Assembly (NCBI GenBank): GCA_013396915.1
Contig: VWZL01001298.1
Coordinates: 790,505-854,504, forward strand
Origin: Stercorarius parasiticus
Taxonomy: Eukaryota; Chordata; Aves; Charadriiformes; Stercorariidae
DNA length: 64,000 nt
Reading direction: 5' to 3'
Under the pieces are notes generated by a model that saw only the letters and a program-made list of their open reading frames with translations, ran no database searches and had not been told where the DNA came from. Numbering within the stretch: position 1 is the stretch's first letter; the number at the start of each line of letters is the position of its first letter. The position numbers and the translations under genes are program-made. Shown piece by piece: positions 1-12,053 of the stretch.

Positions 1-3000
1 GCCTAGTGGTACAGCTTTGTGGCAAAGATGGTACTTATGGTTCATCTTGAGTAATGCACCCAGGAAACATCATCTGTGTCTTACTTTGAAAAGACATGTA
101 AGCATAAGAGAGGTGGAAGATGTGCTTGGTAGAAAGAAATGCTTTCTTCATTGTATTTGTTGTTTAAAACAAATAAGCTATGACATTTATTTGGAATATA
201 AGTTTTTCGTGTTAAATTGGGTTTTAATATGAAAAAATTATGTATTTTTTGTGATAAAATAGCATATGATATAAGCTGATTTTGTTAAGTGAAAGAAGGA
301 AACCATTATCCTGTTAAGCTAGACTTGGTAATGCAGGTAGAATCTAGTCTAAGATATTAAACTTGAGAGAAAGCCTTCATTTCCTGCACTCAACATATAG
401 ATGGATAGACTGTGAAGAGGATCAACATTACGTGTACACTGAAACGATTGTCTCATGGGAGTCTTGGTTTTAGACATAGGATTCAGAATAGGCTTTAGGT
501 AGCTAACCTTCATGGAACTTTTTGTTGAGGACAGTTCTGAGACAGAAGCTGTGGAAGAACCTGGTGCTGCCTCTTAGCATGTAACTTTTTATTATTTTTC
601 TGGATTGCAGATTTCTGATTTTCACTGTGAAACTGGCCTACATTCTTCATACAGAGCTTGAATGTAGAAGGTTTTCTGCAGTCTTGAAACACAATATTGT
701 GCTTTTTTTCTGATGTAGGATTTTTAAATCAGAGCTCCGTTATAGTCCAAATTATTTGCCATTTTGGCCTTACTAATTGTAATGTTTCCTTTAGTTCTTA
801 GATTAGAGTTCAGATGTAAAGCTAGAAAGTGAAAAGTCAAGAAAAGGTCACATTTCTTTCTGAGGATCTGACAAAATTGCACTTCTTTCTTCATGCATAG
901 ATCTTGGAACTCTAGGTTGTTCATAGAGTCATGTTTTTTACAGAGGAATTGAATTTCTCATCATAGCCAAATCTTTTCACTGAATAATTTGGTTTCGGTG
1001 ATTTTTTTGCTCTTAAGCAAGGTTACCTGCAACATAAAGGTATAGTAATATGCAGTTAAATGTACATGAATCTGAAACAAAAGATCAGAGAGATTTCACC
1101 CAGCTTTCTGTCTTTGGAAGATCTCTTTTCATGTTTTAAAAATTCATGTTTAAAAATTATCTTGATATTGGAGTAGACAAAGTCTTTTAGGCTAGGAAAT
1201 GTAGAAGAATATTTACCAAATAATGAAGCATATGTTAAATGTAACAGAAAATGATACTTAGCTCTTCTTAAACTGGAGTCCATTGATAAGCAAAACCTTG
1301 ATTTTTAAATGGATCTCTTCAGGTTACATTTGTGTTCTTAGAATTCCTGACACTGAAGAAACTTCACATGTGTACTTAAAAAACTGAGCAGGTTTTGAGG
1401 GTATCGTAGACCCAAATTATATAGCAAGGTCTGTATTATTAAAAGTGATCTGCTGAATATTTTGAGGGTAAAAACATAGGCATTTTGGAGGTATAAGTTA
1501 AGATCTAAGACTGGTTTTGTTTGATTAGTTTTCCTAGAAATATGTGTGTATGCATGTGCACACAGACTGCTGTAAGAGTTTTATTAGAAAATGTGCCTTT
1601 GCAGTATTTTCATTTGAAATAAGTATCACTGCCTGGTAATTTCTAGAGATCTCTTTTGGGAGAAGAAAAGAGTAGGAAAAAAAAAACCCAAACAAATGAA
1701 GAACACAGTTCATATATTGGTCCTATTAAAGTCAGCAGCAGAACTTCATTGACATAGAAGAGCAAGGATTTGATATAATTCATAAATCTTAAATGTATTC
1801 ACATTTCAAAACACTCCGCATTTCATTTTTGAAAGAAGAAATTAAAAAGTAGTGATACAGTAAGAAGCTAATCATTAGCTAAATTTGTGTAATTGTCATG
1901 GTTTGAAAGTCAGCAACATTTAGCAGTTGTAGACTTTTTAAACTAGGGGTAATATGAATTAGAATTATTGTAACAGATTGAAGTTGTTGATTATTTTAGT
2001 TACTAATGTAACTGTACAACTTATGTTACATGTAGAAGTCTTTTTTTTTACATACAGCTGAGAAATCGATAAAATGGGAGACATTGGTAGGTTTATTTCT
2101 TTTTCTTAATAAGAAAAAATAAAGGTCAGATGAAAAAAATGTAATTATGTACCTTAAGTATAACTACATCTTCCTTATCTACTGGCACTGTTTCTAAGTT
2201 TTGTTGCATTTTTTTTTTCCTTTTTATATAGTGCTAAGGTTTTGCTCAAATGAACAAAAAGTCCAACTTTCTTGTAAATGTTCTTTTCAATGCATGGGCT
2301 TGTCTACTCCTCATTTTTCTATTTTCATTTTTTTTTCCTCTGTGTAGAGTTTTCTTTTAGTTATAAAATGGCCTTTTACTGATCATAGGTGGAAATGACA
2401 TCTGTTTGCAACTACATATGGCCTAAATTATGCAAAATGAGCAACAGAAATTATTTAAGGAACAGTCAGCAAAAGTATGGGCAACTTCACTCTCTGACAA
2501 CTTTCCTGTACTTGTTTGCGGTATGAGGAGTTATACTTTTTCTGAAAAAAATGCTTGGTATTTCTAATTCGGGATTTATTTGTAGAAGGTGTGAGTTTAT
2601 AGTACGCTTTATGAAAAGCTTCATATTCTGCATAGAAAGAAATAAGGTGGCTGTGCCCATTAATCTGTTTCTGTCACATACTAAGTTTACTAGGGTGTTT
2701 GCTTGATTGTTTTTAATCAACTTTGGACCATGTCATTTCTTGATTGGCATGAATTTGGAGATTTTTTTGTTTCTTATTTTTGTCAGTGTACCTGATTTGT
2801 TTTACTTGGGGCATACCAGTAGTTGAGAGAGTAGGAACAAGTGTTAATTGTACCAAATTCTTTCTTCTCTATGGAAATGAGTATTTGTCTTAAGAATATT
2901 CTCAAACAGTTGCAAGCAAGTCAGGTTGTCAGAACTTTGCTAATTACAGAAAGTATGTGTAAAATAAAACTTTTTAGTCAATCTTGAGAAAGTTAGCTCT

Positions 3001-4321
3001 CCTGGATCAAGCTTTGTTTATTGAAGACTTTACTGGTTCCTAACTGCTTGCCATTGCTGTCAGAGCGACGCTGGCAACAGAGGTTTCATGAGTTTGCCCT
3101 AATCAGTGCAATACAAGGTCAACTGGGTCAGCTCAAGCACTTGCACTGACTTTTTAAACTAACCTGCCTTTTTATTTGTGCAGTCGGTTAGGGAAGGGAG
3201 AGGGTTTGCACCATCCCTTCTTTCAGCAATAGTGTTGGGGTGCTAACCTCTAGCTGCCTGGATACATTGAACATCTGGGAATTAGGTTATCTTTGTCTGG
3301 CACAGCTGTTGCAAGGTGAATGTCTGTCCCCAACCGTACAGCACTGTGGAGGACGTTTGAGCTAAAGCATTTCACTTCATGATTGTCACAGGCTGCCACA
3401 ACAGGCATATTGCTGTTGCTCATGCTAAGCTAACAACGTTTTGCCTTGTGGTTATAACACAGTGGGGTGTCATCACAGGCACTTAATGAAAACTCAACCG
3501 ACAAAGAGTAATTTATCAAGCCATGGTAACTTGACCGTTCTTGGTCATGTGTACGCACATGAGTCCATTATTGGACATCGGGAATTTGACCTAAAGATAG
3601 GTGGTACCAATGAAAATGTGGTTTTGGTCTGAACATGTGTCGTAACAGGGCCAAGGTGAACTGTGAATGGATTGATAGCTGGGAGGGGTCCTGGAATTCA
3701 ATGGCATGGTAAAACAACATATCTGCCTTGAGTAACACTGTGATCTAGAATTACTGTCTGTTTTTTCTATAAGTCTTCAGTTTGACCACAACATTTGTGT
3801 TGTCTGAGTTTATGGGAATAGTGGATACATGTCGTAAATTTACATTAAAGAGGTACTTTTCTGAGGCAGTTTTTGACTAAGAATATCTTTATTGACAGAA
3901 TATGCAGTTAAGTTTTTTTTTCACTAATGTTTGATAGACCAGTGATATTTACCAACTTGAAATTTCACCAGAAAAAAATCTAGGAGGTAAAATATTTTGT
4001 CAAGAAATTTTGACAGCATGTGAGATACAAAATACCATAGTTGCTCCAGAAGAAACATCTATATAAAACAATCGTGGTTAAGACTGTAAACTTGGATTTG
4101 GAAAATATGGTGGTAGTGTGAAAATGTTTAGTTAACATTTTGAGGTCTGGTTTTGATTATGGATTCTTGAGTCATTTACAAAAGCAGAATTATTTACAGC
4201 TCTCACACATTCCTTGTAACACTGGTAATGTTGTGTTTCTTTAGACGTATTTATTTAAATGGTTTGTTATGCTTCTGATTTTTTGTTACTAATGTAGTTT
4301 ACCTATACTATCATTTTCTAG
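1..4321 (+). other. CNTLN: CNTLN intron (3' part), no exon seen
   Basis: AT-rich, stop-dense sequence upstream of the first recognised exon. Open frames on both strands are short and show no coiled-coil or other protein character. The intron ends in the acceptor TTTTCTAG just before 4322. A GC-richer block near 3000-3700 stands out and may be an old repeat. A possible 29-nt mini-exon near 2058-2086 was considered and not accepted. Confidence 0.6.
3000..3690. repeat. GC-richer block, possibly an old interspersed repeat
   Basis: This stretch is visibly richer in G+C and CpG-like dinucleotides than the surrounding intron, and its edges are fairly abrupt. It contains no coding frame above about 63 codons. 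I do not recognise a family. It could be a degraded LTR or a conserved noncoding element; both are guesses. A repeat-library search would tell them apart. Confidence 0.25.
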
Positions 4322-4495
4322 GTATTTCAACAGCCTTCTTTAAGTGAGCTAGAGTGTCTTATTACAATGCAAAAATCTGAAATCGAGCTTTTACAGGAAA
4401 AATTGAAAAAGGCAAGTCTTAACCTAGCAGAGCATAATTTGTACGCTACAGATACTCCGGAAAACAACAATATAAGGACTGGAAGAAAGCATGAG
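4322..4495 (+). CDS. CNTLN: CNTLN exon (window exon 1), 174 nt, phase 0/0
   Basis: The exon has 58 codons, beginning VFQQPSLSELECL and ending NIRTGRKHE. The acceptor is TTTTCTA|G before GTATTT and the donor is GAG|GTAGG. The segment QKSEIELLQEKLKKA shows heptad spacing of hydrophobic residues, typical of the coiled-coil body of centlein; the C-terminal third is polar and probably a break between coils. Both ends are phase 0, so skipping would keep frame. A second in-frame AG (CAACAG, ending at 4333) could trim four codons, but the first AG is the simpler choice. The SLSELECL start agrees with my memory of vertebrate centlein. Confidence 0.88.
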
Positions 4496-5414
4496 GTAGG
4501 ATAATTTTATTGTCTTGTGTATTTGTGTCTAAGTCAGGCTGGTAAAGCCAAACATTTTTGCTCAAGGGTCCAGATAATAATTTTAATATCTGTTGATGCT
4601 GCTTATAATTCTGGAAGCTTGTTTGAATGATTCTTGTGTTATCTGCCAAAGACTTGTTAAAATAGCTGTTGGGAGTAGAAGGTTTTACCTTATTAAATAC
4701 TGAATAAGGGATTTTTAATTAAATGAAATATTTGAAGGATAAATTCTTTGTAGGTTTGTTAAAATGAATATTTATCAGGTATTTTGTGGTGTTTATCAGA
4801 ATGACCATCTTTCCCTGGAAGGAAAATGAGAGGAATATAAATGGTTATTATTATGATTTTATAAATGGAAAAGATTTTTTTTTTTTCAAATTCTTGGTTT
4901 TTAAGGTTTTCTATGAAGAATGACAATGTCCTTTTGAAGTTTATAATTTCAACTTTTTATTACTCTGTATGGTGCCGGACTGCCTCTTTCATGATGACTT
5001 GGTGTTAAATTTGGGCACCAGGTAACAGTAACAGCTATAAACTATAGCTAATGAAATAGATGTAGAAATAATTCTATGTCTTAAATTGATTTATTTAATT
5101 AGCCAAAGTCATGATGTTTTGCAGTGTATTCAGGCTCTTCCTTGTCTGAAATTATTTTTTTCTTGTCATTGTATAGAATATGGGAAACATGGAAGAGATT
5201 TTTGTAGCAAGGAAGCAAATAGGAACATGCTCCTGTGTGGTATAAATAGTCTACAAAGGTGGACTGTCATGTTCTCCTTCCTTAGAAATCTCCTGGTTTT
5301 CACACATTTGATATCTCATAAAATTTCCATTGAAAACTGCATAGCTTGTTCTTTCTCAATATCCTGCATTGTATGCTATTTTTGGGAAAAGACATATGTT
5401 AGAACATTTGTTTA

Positions 5415-6133
5415 GGAGCATGCAGTGGTGCCTTTGTGAAAATGAAATAAGAAAGGACAAAACACTGGACAGGCAGTGCAGAGTGGAGAATAGGTGAGAA
5501 ACATCCCTGCAAACACCAAGGTCAGAGAAGATGGAGAGGGATAAGGTGCTCCGAGTGCCAGAGCAGCGCGTGGAGAAGACCACCATGGAGCAGATATCCA
5601 CACTACAGGATATTCCTTCATGGAAACTGCAGTGAGTGGAGACGAGTCCACGCTGGAACAGGGTCTTCTGACAGGAACTGTGGCCTGTGGAGGACCCACT
5701 CTGGAGCAGTTTTATCCTGAAGGACTCCATCCTGTTCCATGTTGGAGCAGGGGAAAAGTGTAAGGAGGAAAGAGTGGCTGAGAGGAGGTGTTATGGACTG
5801 ACTGTAAGCCCTCCACGCCCCTAAGTTGCTCAGCAGGAGGTAGAAGAGGCAAGAATGATGGAGCGGAGTTGAGCCTGGGAAGCAGGGTGGGGGAGAAGGT
5901 GTTGGTTTAAAATTTTCCTTATTTCTTGCTACCCAAATCTATTTTAAGTGGCAATAACTTAAATATTTTTCCCCAAGTCAAGCCTGCCCACGATGGTGAA
6001 TGGTATGTAATCTCCATTTATTTGTCTCAACCCATGAGCTTTTTGTACCTATTTTCTCCCCCTGTCCTGTTGAAGGAGGGTGAATGAGCAGTTGAGTGGG
6101 TGTTTGACCCATTGCCAAGGTTAACCCACCATA
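5415..6133 (+). repeat. Avian LTR-retrotransposon-type fragment (probable ERV LTR)
   Basis: This GC-rich block carries a string of phrases I recognise from a common avian repeat of endogenous-retrovirus type: repeated 'ctggagcag/ctggaacag' units, a 'gaggaaagagtggctgagaggag' run, 'tttccccaagtc', 'gtaatctccat', 'tctcaacccatgagctttt', 'ctgtcctgttgaaggaggg' and a terminal 'gttaacccaccat'. Edges are approximate and I could not identify target-site duplications. No intact retroviral gene is present; the open frames on the minus strand here are incidental to the GC content. Family assignment is from memory. Confidence 0.5.
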
Positions 6134-6390
6134 ACGTCAGTTCTTGTTTACTCAGAATAATGTAAATGAGAGTACTGTGTTTGTCATGAACTGATCACTG
6201 TGTTAGGAATAAAGCAATTACACTCCTTTGAGTAAAACTAAATACAAACTTTTAAATCCTATTTTAGAGAATCTTTCCCTGTTTTGATATGTAGATGCTA
6301 GTCACGCTCTTTCCATACTCAGGCTTTTTCACATGTTCATGCAATACATTTTTTAATAGAAACTTTTGGAAACTAAATTGACAGGCTACA

Positions 6391-7760
6391 AATCACAGAA
6401 TCACACATAATCACAGAATGGTAGGGGTTGGAAGGGACCTTCAGAGGTCATCTAGTCCAACCCCCCTGCCAGAGCAGGGTCACCTTGAGCAGATTGGACA
6501 GGAATGCATCCAGGCAGGTTTTGAATATCTCCAGAGAGGGAGACTCCACTACCTCTCTCAGCAGCCTGTTCCAGTGCTCTGCCACCCTCAAAGTAAAGAA
6601 TTTTTTCCTTATGTTCAGACAGAGTTTCCTGTGTGCCTCTTGCCTCTTGTCCTGTCACTAGGCACCAGTGAAAAGAGTCTGGCCCAATCCTCTTGACACC
6701 CACCCTTTAGATATTTATAAGCATTGATGAGGTCCCCTCTTAGTCTTCTCCAGGCTAAACAGGTCTCTCAGCCTTTCCTCATAAGATGTTCCAGTCCCTT
6801 GGTCATCTTTGTAGCCCTCCACTGGACTCTCTCCAGTAGTTCCTTGTCTTTCTTGAACTGGGGAGCCCAGAACTGGACACAGTACTCCAGATGCGGCCTC
6901 ACCAGAGCAGAGTAGAGGGAGAGGATGACATCCCTCCACATGCTGGCCACGCTCTTTTTAATGCACCCCAGGATACTATTCGTTTTGGCCACAAGGTCAC
7001 ATTGCTTCCTCCTGATCAACTTGTTGTCCACCAGAGGTCCCAGGTCCCTCTCTGCAGAGCTGCTTTCCAGCAGGTCAGCTCCTAACCTGTACTGGTGCAG
7101 GGGGTTAATCCTCCCTAGGTGTGGGACCCTACACTTGCCCTTGTTGAACTTCATTAGGTTCCTCACTGCCCAGGTCTCGCTGTATGGTGGCACAGCCTTC
7201 TGGTGTGTCAGCCTCTCCTCCCGGTTTTGTGTCATCAGCAAATTTGCTGAGGTTACACTCTGTCCCCTCATCCAGGTCATTGATGAATATGTTGAACAAG
7301 ACTGGGCCCAGTACTGACCCCTGGGGAGCACTGCAAGTTACAGGCCTCCAACTAGACTCTGCACCATTAATCACAACCCTCTGAGCTCTGCCATTCAGCC
7401 ACTTCTCAGTCCACCTCACTGTCCACTCATCTAACCCACACTTCCTAAGCTTACCTATGAGGATGTTATGGGAGACAGTGCCTTGCTGAAGTTGAGGTAG
7501 ACAACGTCCACTGCTCTCCCTTCATCAACCCAGACAGTCATTCCATCGTAGAAAGCTGTCAGATTGGTCAATCATGATTTCCCCTTGGTGAATCCATGTT
7601 GACCACTCCCGATAACCTTCTTTTCCTCTATGTACTTAGAGATGACATCCAGAATGAGCTGTTCCATCACCTTTCCAGGGATGGAGGTGAGGCTGACTGG
7701 CCTGTAGTTTCCTGGGTTGCCCTCCTTGCCCTTGTTGAAGACTGGAGTGACAGTGGCTTT
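6391..7760 (-). mobile_element. CR1 LINE, antisense, 5'-truncated, with decayed RT frame
   Basis: The 3' end lies at 6391-6420 with the CR1 tail (minus-strand ATTCTGTGATT repeats). Reading leftwards on the minus strand, the element holds the 3' UTR and the C-terminal part of ORF2. Three overlapping minus-strand frames cover it: 7913-7572 (YRPVSLTSIPGKVMEQ), 7419-7129 ([19 protein letters not shown], then the catalytic FADD at about 7231-7242) and 7331-6768 ([18 protein letters not shown]). That split shows frameshifts, so the copy cannot encode a working reverse transcriptase even though the FADD box survives. It is truncated at the 5' side near 7760, inside the RT domain, as is usual for CR1. 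Confidence 0.93.
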
Positions 7761-8880
7761 TGGCAAATTGTTTTTATTTAGGCAAAACAGTACGGAAAAT
7801 TGTAGAAACATTCTGAATTTAGGATCACAAAATACACATAAAATAGAAATGGTAGTCCTGATGTCTTTAGTGTAAAGTGCTTTACTTTCCCTTGCAAAGA
7901 AGTATCTTCCCATTACCTTGTTGTTCAGTCTTTTATGACAAAGGTATTCATGATAGAAGTTAGTAGCACATGATTTGACAGGAAGAATATCTTGGATATA
8001 AAATTGTTGTTTTACAAAGATGATTCTTTTGGCTTCACAAAGACTTTGTCATGTTAACCGTTCATCCCCCTTATGCGCATTCCCAGGATACAAGGAATAA
8101 ATAAGCATGGGATCAGTTCTGATCAGAATGACACTGCTTTGATTATTTTCTGCTCTAAAAAGCCAATGACTTTGAAAGAAGAAATAATTGGAAAGGTGTG
8201 AAAAAGAAGGGCCTGGGAGAAAACAGAAACTTGCCAGCAGTGTGAACTGGGATGTGTGGCCACGTGGCTGTATGCTTCCACCTGTTTAGTTCTGCAGAAT
8301 CCAATGATATAGATACACCTATAGGCTAGTGCTGTTTTTGTGAATTGCAGAAATTCAAATCCCTTGCCTACAGTCATACAGCTTAATACAAACAATTCTG
8401 CGAGACAGATGATGTGGTGGTTAAAAGCTTTGTTAAATGTGCATTTGTGGTGTCATTTTTCTTGGTACTCTTAAGACTGTACTTAAATCTGTACATAGTT
8501 CAGTCTCTGTGGAAAGTGGTACCACTGGGTACTGTTTTGTATAAAGTCAATTGCTAAGCTCTTTCTGGAGCTTAAACTTTGTAACTTTGTGAACTATGTA
8601 TGATTTTTGTTACCTAATTAAACTGCCATCTGTGTGTCTGCTGTAGTCCAGTAACACAGCCCCTGTTTTTTTATAACTAAACTTTCCCATTGTATGATGC
8701 ATGGGAGTTATAATTGCCTTTTATTATATACATTCTATAGCATCTTTCTAAGTCTATAATGTCAAGATATTAAAAGGAATGAGTTAAATTGCAGTACTGA
8801 TAAGGTTCCTATTGAAACAGTGAATCAGAATTTGCTGGTTTTCCTCTCCAAAAAAACCCCACCTGTTTCTGTTTCTTCAG

Positions 8881-8982
8881 CTCATAAAAACCATTAAGAT
8901 TTCTGCCCGCCATCTTCAGCGATGTATCCTGGCAGACATTGATCTGATGTGTGTGTACAGAAAAATTATCCAAGACATTTCA
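8881..8982 (+). CDS. CNTLN: CNTLN exon (window exon 2), 102 nt, phase 0/0, no ATG frame
   Basis: 34 codons reading LIKTIKISARHLQRC and then ILADIDLMCVYRKIIQDIS. The acceptor is TTTCTGTTTCTTCAG|CTC and the donor is TCA|GTAAGA, both strong. The phases 0/0 fit exactly between the exon ending RKHE and the exon beginning EPPVKRS. The frame stays open to 9118, beyond the donor, so intron retention would add about 45 unrelated residues. The peptide is amphipathic rather than a classic heptad coil. I cannot confirm it against a remembered human sequence, so the call rests on splice sites, phase and composition. Confidence 0.7.
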
Positions 8983-9936
8983 GTAAGAGTTCTGGCTTCC
9001 CTTGTTTGCTTTGGTTTTTTGACTTGTTTTGGGACTCCATCCAGCACAAAACCTGTTGAATTCAAGAATGTGACTACTTCCAGCTTCATTCCATGGTCTT
9101 TCATGGATGCAGACGGCTAACAGAAGGTTGTTTAGAAAGAGGCATCTTTTCTTTTTCTGCTTCCTGTACCTCTGTTAACAGTTAATGTGTGTCTCACCCA
9201 CTTAATAGCCGTTTCTTAACATTAAATCTTCTGTCACAAAGTTTCATATCTATTAATATTACAAAGCCTGTTTATTTCTGGTTTTCTGCTATTTGACTTA
9301 GTCTTTTGTAAACATGTTTTAGGGTCATTTGATGAAAAGTCTTCTGTTGTTACCCTTTACTTACTTGGATTGACATTCTTTGCTCATAAAACTGGACTTT
9401 TTCTTACTCCTAAACATTTAGGAAATGTTTAAAGCATTACAATTTGTGTATATATTTAATACAGATATGTCTAAATTTGCTGTAGAATTTGAGGACTGAA
9501 TTAAAAATTAAATGCTTAAACCTGGCAGCAGCAGCAGTAAAGTTTGCAGTTGTGAGAAGGGTACTACAGATGCCATCTTCCAAATTGAGTTTTGCAGCAG
9601 CCCCAGGCAATCTAATTACAGTGTATTTTACTACGCAGTCTCTTCTGTCTTGGTGAGAAGATTAAACTGTTTGCCTTCTTAGCAAAGATTGCCTTCAAAC
9701 TACCTATGTGCCCAGACCCAGCTCCTTCTCTCCAAAGGCCTCTAGTCTGATCACTAAACAGGTAAAAACATATTCAAACAATAGAATGTTTCTCAATGCA
9801 CATCATCAATCCCACCCCTTCTCACAGGGAATTATTTTGGTGTTGATGAGTAGTTAGAATTTTTCTCTGTTTTTTTCCATACCTTCTCCTGTGAAAAAGA
9901 TTCACAGCACAATCCCAGGTAGCTATATATAACATC

Positions 9937-9989
9937 TGTGTGTGTGTGTGTCTGTGTGTTTGTATATATATATATAAAATATATATATG
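9937..9989. repeat. Compound (TG)n-(TA)n microsatellite
   Basis: An alternating TG tract with a C interruption passes into alternating TA (with a small AAA break). The run ends at the only N of the window (9990), so the true length is uncertain; assembly or polymorphism at the repeat is the likely reason for the N. Confidence 0.9.
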
Positions 9990-10729
9990 NCTTTTCTCCA
10001 TTCCTCCATGGAGTCTCTCTACCTAGTTATTCTTAGCAGTCTGGTGCTGGTTGGTCCACTTTTTTTTTTTCCCTTTGTTGTCCTTCTCTTTGGCAATAAA
10101 TGCAGTGCTTTGACCTTTTATTCCTGATTTCAGAGAAATCATATATTTTCCCAGTCTTCTGTGTACAAACATAGAGTTTAACTAGGAAATATTTCTTGAA
10201 AAAATAATGCACTCTCAATTTTTAGGAAAAATTAATATGGGTATGCAATAATTAGGAAATATGTAAAACAGGATTTTTACTTAAGACATTGGTTTTATTC
10301 AAGAAATCTGGGACTTAAAAGATGAATATATTTTGTGATATGTTGGTCTTGGGATGTTCTGCTGCAGACACCTGAAAGGCATAAAATTGTTTTTGTGCAA
10401 CGTTAAAATCTTTACGGATTAATATCACCATCTATAAAGTGAAGTAAACTTTTGGATATCTCTACAAGAATTATTAGGAAAAAAATGTAGATATTTCAAA
10501 GAGATCGACTTTTAATCAGTACGTTACACTGACAATATGAACCCATAAATTTGGAAATATTATTTTCAGTTTTCATTAAAACTTTCTTCCAGTTTCTTCT
10601 GTTATATAAAGGAACGGTCAGGAATATAAAAATATGTCCATTTGACATTCAGATTTTAAATGTACTAAAATTCTTTCCAAGTGTTAGTTTTGTTTTGTGT
10701 GTGTGTGGTTTTTTGTTGTTTTTGTTTGG

Positions 10730-10802
10730 TTTGGTTTTGGTTTCTTTTTTTTTTTCATCTCATTCAGGCACATTTCAGAAGCAAAAGAAAACTAAAACCA
10801 AA
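10730..10802. repeat. Imperfect inverted repeat, about 19-bp arms
   Basis: The left arm (10730-10748, T/G-rich with TTTCTTTT at its end) is nearly complementary to the right arm (10783-10802, AAAAGAAAACTAAAACC), with about one mismatch and one bulge across a 34-nt loop. It may be chance in T-rich low-complexity sequence, or a small snap-back element. Confidence 0.45.
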
Positions 10803-11927
10803 TGACAAAAATACCTTGGCAATATTTAAATTCTTAAATATGTGATATTATTATTTTCTGATATTTCATGGTATTTTTTTTTCTTCATTTTGGAAACCCA
10901 GACAATTTAAAGTGACAGTGTGGTATACAGTGTCTTGTAAACATCTTAAACTGGAAGGTAATGGTTAAAGAAAATAATGCCAGTTGCTAATTGCGATTCG
11001 CTTTAAGATTAAATTAATTTAATGGAGTAGTTAAAGTGTTGAAATATATAGTATTCAAGAAGACTGTATCCTGAATTCCTTTTGTTGTAAATCAGTTATT
11101 TTACAGTCAAAATGGCAGCATGCAACAACAATAATCACAATTAATCTTAATTTTTTGTTTGACTTTATATATTTACATAATAGTATTTTACCTGTTCAGT
11201 GTCAAGTGTGTGTTGGTATTTCTCTGTCCTTAACCAAAGTTATTCAGAAAATCAGAAAGTCTAATTTGATGAGGTCTTTCTTTCTTTGCCATAAGGACAT
11301 ATGACATGGAATGAACAAGAAAGCTGCCCAGTTTAAGTGTTACTTTTGCATATTCTTTCTCCAGATTGCTATATGAAGCTGTACATAATATAAATACATA
11401 TTCTTGTCTCTAGTTAGTCACATTATAGTTAATGACCATATGGTCATTATGGTATAAGATCTACTGTCTGTTGTATTTATATTCCTCAAGCATATTGTTC
11501 CTTCAACTTCACAGTGTGTTAAACTATTTCAAAGGGAAAAAAATCCTTTCCCTCTTGTTTCTGGTTGTCCTATCAAGTGTAACCTTGGACCCTTATAGAG
11601 CAATTAGACCAGCCTCTATCCCCTCCTTTGTAATGAGGTTTCTTGCATTTCTGAGTCTATAACCCTTTAGTCTTCCCTAATGGGACATCATTATTCTGAA
11701 AGAAACAATGTAAATGTAAATGAATATTCTCATTAACGAGTCACAGAGAAACCTTTAGTGGTAGCGCTGTGGTAATTCTGCTTGTTATTTCTCTGGTATT
11801 CCATGCAGATTTTTTTTTTTTTTATAATTCATTATTAGTATTCAAAATTACTTCTTCTTTAATTCTGCATGTCTTTCATAATCCAGTGTTCCAACGAGTT
11901 CAACCATGTCCTTGTTTTATTCTCCAG

Positions 11928-12053
11928 GAACCACCTGTGAAACGTTCAAGGTCTCTGTCCCCAAAGAGCTCTTCTAGAGAGTCAGAGGAGCTAAGGAAGC
12001 TTAAAATAGCTGAAAGGAAGATTGAAAACTTAGAGAAGACACTACGGCTAAAG
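11928..12053 (+). CDS. CNTLN: CNTLN exon (window exon 3), 126 nt, phase 0/0
   Basis: 42 codons beginning EPPVKRSRSLSPKSS and continuing EELRKLKIAERKIENLEKTL. The acceptor is TTCTCCAG|GAA and the donor is AAG|GTGAAC. The first part is basic and serine-rich with an SP dipeptide (LSPKSS), a plausible phosphorylation site in a hinge. The second part starts a strong heptad coiled coil (leucine/isoleucine every 3-4 residues). The VKRSRSLSPKSS block and the AERKIENLE motif are the best single match to my memory of human centlein and anchor the gene identification. Confidence 0.93.

Larger units (their letters stand above)
4496..8880 (+). other. CNTLN: CNTLN intron with LTR-type fragment and antisense CR1
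   Basis: A 4.4 kb intron between window exons 1 and 2. About half of it is transposon: a GC-rich LTR-type fragment (about 5415-6133) and a 5'-truncated antisense CR1 (6391-7760). The rest (4496-5410 and 7761-8880) is AT-rich with no coding or RNA signal that I can see. The 3' end is a clean pyrimidine tract and TTCTTCAG. Confidence 0.7.
8983..11927 (+). other. CNTLN: CNTLN intron with TG/TA microsatellite and a snap-back repeat
   Basis: A 2.9 kb AT-rich intron. It contains a compound TG/TA microsatellite at 9937-9989 next to an ambiguous base (N, 9990) and an imperfect inverted repeat at 10730-10802. Otherwise I see only T-rich low-complexity tracts. The acceptor at the 3' end is TTTTATTCTCCAG. 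Confidence 0.65.

Noticed and set aside
2058..2086. 29-nt mini-exon with ACATACAG acceptor and GTAGGT donor, phase 1/0 (EKSIKWETL)
   Set aside because: It is too short to support from one sequence. Its incoming phase cannot be checked because the previous exon is outside the window, and I recall no matching centlein segment.
5356..5730. Minus-strand frame of 124 codons
   Set aside because: It overlaps the GC-rich LTR-type repeat, where stop codons are scarce because of composition; it has no domain or splice context.
6418..7331. Several + and - strand open frames of 60-187 codons
   Set aside because: All lie within the antisense CR1. The minus-strand ones are LINE RT remnants and the plus-strand ones are their shadows; none is a host gene.
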